DNA of 20,123 bases from a virus: IMG/VR virus record IMGVR_UViG_3300020450_000131, positions 1 to 20,123 of that record; one strand, given 5' to 3'. Position numbers and translations under genes: made by a program. Each line of letters opens with the position of its first letter. Position 1 is the stretch's first letter. Below, in pieces: positions 15,801 to 20,123 of this stretch. Below the pieces are notes generated by a model that was not told the origin of the DNA, made no database searches, and was given only the letters and a program-made list of their open reading frames with translations.

Positions 15801-17845
15801 TCGGGCATCGTATCAAAGTTGTCTTCGGACTCTGTTATAGGCTCCGCGTCGGGCATCGTATCAAAGTTGTTTGCATCCTCAGACGCTTTATCCGCTCTAG
15901 CTGCCCTTTGTTCGTAATATATACCCCCGCGTTCGTGTATACCTATACGGGCTATCTCATGGGCTTTTGCCGCACTTAAATGTGCTTGCTTTTCTTCGGA
16001 TGATCGAGCCTTATTCGCCTTGTCTTTATGTTCTTCAATCTTAGCGTTATGATTTTCGCGTCTTTGTAAGTTGGCTTTTTGCCTGGGGGTCTTCTCTCCC
16101 GATGCCAAGGGCATTTTGTCTTGCACATCAGCAAGTAGCTTTTGTACCCTTTCTTCTAGTTTTTGCTTTGAACGAGGAGAGTCATCAGTTATTAGCATAT
16201 TCGATAAAACATCAGCTATTTCCCCTAAACGACGTTCCCCTACAGACGCCAAGTTGCGTAGTCCTACACTACTGCCCTTACGCCTACGCATAATATTTAA
16301 CACTAATTTATACGCATCACGTAGGGGCTTATCCTTTAGCTCCAACTCTTCTGCCATCTTAAACGCGGATTCTATTGCGTTTCTACGAACGTCTACCGCT
16401 ACTTTTCTGCCTTTATCTGTAATTTTAAAAAAGGTTTCTCGTCCAACTTGGTTTCCGATAGCACTTCTAACGCTGCCTCGCTCCAAAAATCCTTGCTCTA
16501 CCAGTTTCAAGGTCATTTTTGTACCATAAGGACCATCGGGTAATTCGTCTTGATCGGACTGCACGTAACGGAATAACGCCGTTGCCGCTGCTAAACTCAG
16601 TCCCTCTTGTTTCAAAATCTCTTTGGTGCTTGGTCTAGGGGGATGCTCATACGCATCATAACGGCTTTTGGCGTCACTTACGGACTCAGGCATCGTATCA
16701 AAGTTATCTTCGGATTCTGCTACAGTCTTATCTATTCTTTGCTGCTCGAAAACATCCCTATCAGGGGTTACAGATAATATAAGTCCTCTGGGGTTATTTA
16801 TTGGGTTTAAGGCATCCGATAACTTGCTTATCCTTTGCCAGAACGTATTCATGTATGAATTACCTTCATACACATACATAGTCACTGAATGTTTTTCCGC
16901 ATAGTACGCCGCACTAACAAGGGATTCGTGCAAACTTCCGTTAGTTCTAGCGAATAGTTTTTTCTGGTTCTTTAAGATATTTGAAAAATCTTCATTCTTA
17001 ACAGGATCGCTTATCTCTTTACCTTGAGACTCAGGCTCCACGTCGGGCATTGTATCAAAGTTATCTTCGGATTCTGACTCTGCTACTTCGTCTACAAATT
17101 CGCGCCCCTTATCTGAGATAAGCCACCCTTTTACCGAAGTGAAAAACGCCAATGCTGCCGATTCTAATGCGTCCACCACTGCGGGGAACTCGATACCAAT
17201 TTGCCGCCGTGCCTCTTGATCGCGTGTTGCCGCCATCTTACCTAGCACTTCAAACGCCGCTTTATCTAAGGGAAAACCTTCGGGTACGTCTTCACGCTCG
17301 TGTAGATGGTCGCTGTCGGGTTTTTCTTGGGTATCAGGGGTAGACACCTTACCCGTGTCCATATCGACCGCTACAGGGGCTTTATCTGCCTCTTGTTCTT
17401 TCTTCTTGCCTTCTAGGAAAGCAATTCTGCGATCAATCAGCGCAAGCATCTGTCTAGGAGATAATTCTGTCTTGGTTTTATCTTGGTTTTGATACCCGTC
17501 CCTTGTTCTCTTCGACGGTTCACTTGTCCCCTGTTTCTTCTCTTTAGGGGTACGCACGTCTTCATCTACGTGTGCCGCGAAGATTGCGCGGAATTTCATT
17601 AGTGTAGAAAGGCTATTAGACTTTGAGATCAAAAGCCCAAAGTCCTTTGTGAGCAATCCTCGAAGCATCCCCCGCGACTTGGTACTAGGTTTGTCCTTTT
17701 TAGGACGAAACTTAAAGTCCCTCAAGATACTTAGAAGGCTACGTTTCTTCTCTGTTTGCCAAGGTATTTTGTGCTGTGGGTCTGCCCATTTGCCCCCGCG
17801 TGGACCAATGTACGGACCTCCCTTAACGAGATCTGAGAAACGCAT
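12839..17845 (-). CDS. Giant polyvalent-type protein: LPD1/HEWGH zincin-like region plus C-terminal PAP2 phosphatase
   Basis: A 1668-residue protein with ATG 17845 and GGAGG about 8 bases upstream. Residues 10-23 are GPYIGPRGGKWADP, a motif I associate with the N-termini of large phage proteins. Residues about 190-250 and 405-480 end in SDKGREF and TDKGRKV and look like winged-helix units. Residues about 1033-1145 match the large polyvalent protein-associated LPD1 pattern (FGARG-like, AAHYEPKAKIINLT), ending in HEWGH (His1136, Glu1137, His1140). EEMFARAFETY (1284-1294) supplies a possible third zinc ligand. The C-terminus carries a complete PAP2 signature: Lys1557/Arg1564-Pro, PSGH with His1593, and SR-x5-H-x3-D with Arg1626, His1632 and Asp1636. 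There is no signal peptide. Four SEDNFDTMP-type linkers separate regions. Polyvalent proteins are thought to enter the cell with phage DNA; delivery here is inferred. Confidence 0.85.
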   Translation of the reverse strand: MRFSDLVKGGPYIGPRGGKWADPQHKIPWQTEKKRSLLSILRDFKFRPKKDKPSTKSRGMLRGLLTKDFGLLISKSNSLSTLMKFRAIFAAHVDEDVRTPKEKKQGTSEPSKRTRDGYQNQDKTKTELSPRQMLALIDRRIAFLEGKKKEQEADKAPVAVDMDTGKVSTPDTQEKPDSDHLHEREDVPEGFPLDKAAFEVLGKMAATRDQEARRQIGIEFPAVVDALESAALAFFTSVKGWLISDKGREFVDEVAESESEDNFDTMPDVEPESQGKEISDPVKNEDFSNILKNQKKLFARTNGSLHESLVSAAYYAEKHSVTMYVYEGNSYMNTFWQRISKLSDALNPINNPRGLILSVTPDRDVFEQQRIDKTVAESEDNFDTMPESVSDAKSRYDAYEHPPRPSTKEILKQEGLSLAAATALFRYVQSDQDELPDGPYGTKMTLKLVEQGFLERGSVRSAIGNQVGRETFFKITDKGRKVAVDVRRNAIESAFKMAEELELKDKPLRDAYKLVLNIMRRRKGSSVGLRNLASVGERRLGEIADVLSNMLITDDSPRSKQKLEERVQKLLADVQDKMPLASGEKTPRQKANLQRRENHNAKIEEHKDKANKARSSEEKQAHLSAAKAHEIARIGIHERGGIYYEQRAARADKASEDANNFDTMPDAEPITESEDNFDTMPDSERIPELEDPPVEETPEVERAVEPSEEKPQVEQVSEPSVPQRKILDAGEHVYGSRADEADLFRATGGTYAHGTGDNVDYTGTFTKQSLFKRPSMEADREAGVTAGGHSMKVAIYNLISKHPFGGRSDSWKRMLRNMSSPDGVALSDMNKPTSWSEAQREVLNKQFHKSCVFISKALDNVRTYEDGMTLLKELKDYTQAVHYSETYTKSSEDYSVSLREETRNKMDAALKIQRENPGSSMSVLGTEYVYEKVDGERKHVGYRFRFRDEERRKEAVRLISPLGEGLFNLAKGNYPTDGFRKKLREAKALEETGWGTVDDQIAAKKKAQDEVFRLSRARTDALERVGGTAVGEADSQDFLEACGLRNVQFGKNMAHSAREQHLGWAYSSMLDLADMLNIPPDKMGLGHLTDKPLAIALGARGVGARGFKEGAAAAHYEPKAKIINLTNMSGGGSLAHEWGHFLDNVLATKIESGEYLSTSRNITNPEIKKAVNDVMVAIKGESIIAQEEHLAELKISYKEAKDELDAVEKKYEGVDLNALARTNFGDFSRAKSEIKKAKSKVQIANIAIKNAVKQGAADVAEGSSQFYRDAIMFEQGMPYWSTSEEMFARAFETYIQDTLASNGRKNTYLVQGTDRPLATLLPTLRAQEDVNKDVDALFERMKPEYDAAYAQSDAARSSYAQLLDKIIERDPKAKKNKWGMYSDARLERAKQSPEAREKWRDVVAAKKVLNEVKEKRRSAASALKQDSSRFAQPYPHGEERKKIVDAMGRLMNVLFTTEMGKALVWGDSFSKGMKSLRNKDLAILIPPPPSEMERVAELSKVSDQYRNRKCPEQMQDVLDSDMDALFNGVLMDAGLPSSMYMIAGISRSIVPSIKIHKDYFGALRPNVLAERHGIEFAYDYLESAQTPSYPSGHTAQAAYLAKVLGAIYPEMQSKLDKLANQVADSRIDRGVHLPSDNDAGRQLAQALFEKTNKTMLAGDARYTEVFGG
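15806..17067 (-). repeat. Four dispersed SEDNFDTMP-type repeats in the giant protein
   Basis: The segment (S)EDNFDTMP recurs with its Met at residues 266, 385, 664 and 680 (bases 17048-17050, 16691-16693, 15854-15856 and 15806-15808). One copy is SEDANNFDTMP. Each is in an acidic, probably disordered linker. The DNA copies are nearly identical (GCATCGTATCAAAGTT on the plus strand with small changes). Confidence 0.85.
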
Positions 17846-17868
17846 TATGTTGCCTCCGTAGGACGCTA

Positions 17869-18282
17869 TTAGTTATTTAGCCATCCCATAAGAGCATCAC
17901 GCCCACGGGTTGCAGGTGCTTCGGCTACAAGTGCTTCGGCTACAAGTGCTTCGGCTTCAACGACGATAGCCTTTGACATTCCAGGCAATTCCATTTGGTC
18001 TTTGCTAACCTCATCTTCATCGCTGTCTTCGTCCATCATCTTACGCATCATCTTGTACATCATCTTGGACATTGCAGAATCCTCGTCTTCCATCATCTTG
18101 GATAGACCCTGCTCCATCATCTTGTACATCATCTTAGATAATTCGTCTTCGGATGCTTCGGCTTCAACATCAGCCATATCGCCTTTTTGAATGCCGTAAA
18201 AATCAAGTTGATTAGTATCCGCACTCGCCATCTGCGCTTTTTCAAAGTCGTTCAACTCTCGCGCTTCTTCTTTCTTTAGCAT
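17869..18282 (-). CDS. Small acidic methionine-rich protein
   Basis: A 137-residue protein with ATG 18282 and AAAGGGG just upstream, ending 23 bases before the giant gene. The N-terminal 55 residues are acidic and helical. Residues about 46-85 contain repeated SKMMYKMM and SKMMEDEDS units: many Met-Met pairs alternating with Asp/Glu clusters. The C-terminus has AEALV repeats from a 15-base DNA unit (17916-17960), then RDALMGWLNN. I do not recognise the family. Met-rich amphipathic helices are flexible, hydrophobic binders or metal (copper) ligands in other proteins, but here neither is shown. Position directly before the giant gene in the same direction suggests the two are co-transcribed and perhaps functionally linked, for example as a chaperone or packaging partner. 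Confidence 0.7.
   Translation of the reverse strand: MLKKEEARELNDFEKAQMASADTNQLDFYGIQKGDMADVEAEASEDELSKMMYKMMEQGLSKMMEDEDSAMSKMMYKMMRKMMDEDSDEDEVSKDQMELPGMSKAIVVEAEALVAEALVAEAPATRGRDALMGWLNN
17916..17960 (-). repeat. Three 15-bp repeats encoding AEALV in the Met-rich protein
   Basis: Two identical units (GTGCTTCGGCTACAA on the plus strand) and a third with one change, in tandem. The unit is five codons and preserves frame. Confidence 0.85.
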
Positions 18283-18425
18283 TATTGCCCCTTTGGTTTT
18301 CGGAAATACAATGGTCCGATTGTCAAGGGAATTGTATAGGGTCTGCGACTAATTTGGAAACAAAAATTGTATCCGATAGTCGCAGACCCACCTACAGGTA
18401 GGATATATAGGGAAGGGTTAGGTTA
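18283..18425. other. Intergenic region with repeats between fibre and Met-rich genes
   Basis: This 143-bp gap contains a perfect 13-bp inverted repeat, three copies of ATTGTAT (plus 18331-18337 and 18366-18372; minus 18306-18312), two copies of TCCGAT, and CCTACAGGTAGG (18391-18402). It is the longest gap in the window and probably holds transcription signals separating the fibre gene from the head operon. Confidence 0.5.
18339..18389 (-). terminator. Perfect 13-bp inverted repeat after the fibre gene
   Basis: GGGTCTGCGACTA (18339-18351) is matched exactly by TAGTCGCAGACCC (18377-18389), with a 25-base loop. A second 5-bp stem can form within. On the minus strand it is followed by TATACAATTCCC, so there is no U tract. 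It may be a terminator of a non-canonical type, an RNA processing hairpin or a protein-binding site. Confidence 0.5.
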
Positions 18426-20123
18426 TTATACCAGTTTCCAACAAGTGATAGCACCCGTAGCGGTCGAATCTTGTCCTCTAATCGCAAGTACCTTAACCAC
18501 CTGCATCGGTTGGCTCAGGACTACACTGTCCAAACCATCAATTTGTCCCGCGAAAGTACCGCCACTTCCCGCGAAAGTACCCGCGTTAATGGTCAACTGG
18601 TTCGCAGATGACATATCGCCTAAAACGATGAATTTAACTTCCCGTCCAACGTCTGATGCTTCTGGTGCAGGTAGTGTCAAGGATTGTGCCTGCGAAGAAC
18701 CGCCAAGGCTCGGAGAACCTGCCTTAGCACTCAAGTCAAAGGAATAGCACTCTTTGAGACTAGACGCCGAAGTAGGCAGTGAAGACAAATCTGCGTCCTC
18801 TGCAAGTACCTCGGTCGCGTCCATTGCCCTACGTGGAGCGAAAACAAACCCGCCTTCCGTGAACTGAACGGTATTACCCGCTGCATCCAAGTAAAAAAGC
18901 TCGTCTGCATGTGCGCCACTGAAATTAACAGGACACTGCTTCACATACAATGCACTGTCACCCGAAACGCCTGAGTTAAGAGTAGGTGCTGTATTAGACC
19001 CAATGCTCTGGATACGCATTGCTCGTTTCGCAGAAACGTCTTGAAAGTACCTTACGTCTGTGGTTCCCGATGTCGCAAAACCGCTGTCTCCTGAATTATA
19101 AGAAGCAGGTGTGGAATTGAAAGTTACATCGAAGTAATAGCTTGTGCCGTAACTTTCCACCACTGTAGAACTTAATGTAACGGATGAATGTGCATACGTA
19201 ACAGGGGAACCATAACTTCCTAGCTTAATTGCCGTAATATCCGATGCCTGGGTAGGTCCAGTATACCCATAACCGCTATCGTAGAACTTCATGCGAAGAT
19301 ACTGCGAAGGAATATCATTGTCCGAAAACTGCAAGCTAGGCGACCCGCTCTGATTATTTGCAGGTACATCCGATCCTAATGTAATTTGGAAAGTTTGCCC
19401 GCTTGTCAAAGCGACTGAGGAAATTGCTACCGCACTACCGTAGCTATCGGTGAAAGACGCACCTGATACTGCCGCTGCATCCAGACCTTGATCTGAAAGG
19501 AAAGTCATTTCCACGTAAGGAGAAGCAATCTGTGTGTTTTGTAGATTTATAGCAGACGAAAGCCAACTGCTATCAATTAGCTGACTTGTGCTTCCAAAGT
19601 CTATTCTTGCTTGGTAGTTAGACACATCCCATGTGAAACCACTGACTGCCATGCTGCTGTACTTATCAACGAATCGCACTCGATTCCATCTAGCACCATC
19701 CCCTGCTCGCTCTGCCGCATCAGGATAAGTAGATGCAGTCCACGTCAAAATCACCGCGTTCATGCTTCCGCTGCCTGTGATCTGCGTAGAGAAAGTGTTG
19801 TCCGTATACGCCGCAAAGGAACTTGGGTTATTCGTCGTGTTTGAATCGTAACTTGGGTTTTCTACACTAAACGCAGCATCCTTGTAGTAGGTGTACAGAT
19901 TCATGCCTGTATTGCTATCTACTGCCGCCTGAATGTACACGTTCGATCCTTCTGACCTGTCGCTAAACGCAGAATCCTCGAACCATATCAATTCGGACGC
20001 TTGGTTGTCGGCTGTAGACCCTTGCAAACCGCCAAGGTCTACATTTTGACCCGATGCAGGAAAAAGCCCCGCTGAAAAGGTAGACTCGCCTGTTACCGCG
20101 AGAGTGCTACTAAGTGCCGCCTC
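18426..20123 (-). CDS. Fibre-like virion structural protein, C-terminal 565 residues (start outside window)
   Basis: The frame stays open to the right edge, so the true start lies beyond 20123; a TTG at 20027 is only an internal codon. The visible N-terminal part reads STLAVTGESTFSAGLFPASG, a pattern common in repetitive phage fibre and appendage proteins. The composition is rich in Ser, Thr, Gly, Asn and Tyr with predicted beta strands throughout. Three D-x-[AT]-F-S units recur near 19976-19788. The C-terminus (EVKFIVLGDMSSANQLTIN, then a glycine-rich segment and ITCWKLV) resembles the closing beta domain of phage fibres. It could be a head or tail fibre or another surface appendage. I see no enzyme motif. 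Placement upstream of head genes rather than after the tail genes is less usual for a tail fibre. Confidence 0.55.
   Translation of the reverse strand, partial: EAALSSTLAVTGESTFSAGLFPASGQNVDLGGLQGSTADNQASELIWFEDSAFSDRSEGSNVYIQAAVDSNTGMNLYTYYKDAAFSVENPSYDSNTTNNPSSFAAYTDNTFSTQITGSGSMNAVILTWTASTYPDAAERAGDGARWNRVRFVDKYSSMAVSGFTWDVSNYQARIDFGSTSQLIDSSWLSSAINLQNTQIASPYVEMTFLSDQGLDAAAVSGASFTDSYGSAVAISSVALTSGQTFQITLGSDVPANNQSGSPSLQFSDNDIPSQYLRMKFYDSGYGYTGPTQASDITAIKLGSYGSPVTYAHSSVTLSSTVVESYGTSYYFDVTFNSTPASYNSGDSGFATSGTTDVRYFQDVSAKRAMRIQSIGSNTAPTLNSGVSGDSALYVKQCPVNFSGAHADELFYLDAAGNTVQFTEGGFVFAPRRAMDATEVLAEDADLSSLPTSASSLKECYSFDLSAKAGSPSLGGSSQAQSLTLPAPEASDVGREVKFIVLGDMSSANQLTINAGTFAGSGGTFAGQIDGLDSVVLSQPMQVVKVLAIRGQDSTATGAITCWKLV

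Noticed and set aside
18321-18326. Perfect TTGACA (minus strand) as a -35 box
   Set aside because: No -10-like sequence is found 15-19 bases downstream, so a sigma-70 promoter is not supported here.

Overview
The window is the head-to-tail morphogenesis block of a tailed dsDNA phage (or prophage) with a contractile tail. A tail sheath gene followed by a tail tube gene marks it as a myovirus. Every gene I can support lies on the minus strand, so transcription and gene order run from the right edge (20123) to the left edge (1). No host housekeeping gene, integrase, lysis gene, tRNA or large terminase is visible. I cannot name the host. Ribosome binding sites are good AGGAGG/AAGGAG types, so a bacterial host is implied, but nothing narrows it further.

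Layout in transcription order. (1) A fibre-like structural protein enters from the right edge and ends at 18426. (2) A 143-bp intergenic region holds a perfect 13-bp inverted repeat. (3) A small acidic, methionine-rich protein (17869-18282). (4) A 1668-residue giant protein (12839-17845) with an N-terminal GPYIGPRGGKWADP motif, winged-helix-like segments, an LPD1/HEWGH zinc-peptidase-like region and a complete C-terminal PAP2 acid phosphatase domain. (5) Head genes: portal (11237-12832), a 93-residue protein, a Mu gpF-like head protein, an HK97 gp4-like prohead protease, a scaffold-like protein and the major capsid protein with an inserted Ig/FN3-like domain. (6) Two tandem small paralogues with basic tails. 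(7) Connector and neck genes in a tightly coupled chain (5554-6504, 4736-5554, 3951-4736, 3295-3951). (8) Tail sheath, tail tube, a tail assembly chaperone with an apparent frameshift extension, and the first 63 codons of a probable tape measure protein running off the left edge.

The genes work together as follows. The portal seeds capsid assembly with scaffold and capsid protein, the protease matures the prohead, and the connector/neck proteins close the head and receive a tail built from tube, sheath and tape measure with chaperone help. The giant protein between the fibre and the portal is the most unusual part. By analogy with phage polyvalent proteins it may be packaged in the head and delivered with the DNA; that is inference.

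Several virion genes carry in-frame short tandem repeats: (Pro-Glu)x11 in the portal, KAAP repeats in a small head protein, Gly15 in the tape measure, and Met-rich repeats. Hairpins sit in the three longest intergenic gaps: after the fibre gene, before the scaffold gene and after the capsid gene. An identical 8-mer with a -10-like element lies upstream of both the scaffold/capsid and the sheath/tube genes. No stretch over 300 bases lacks a gene.
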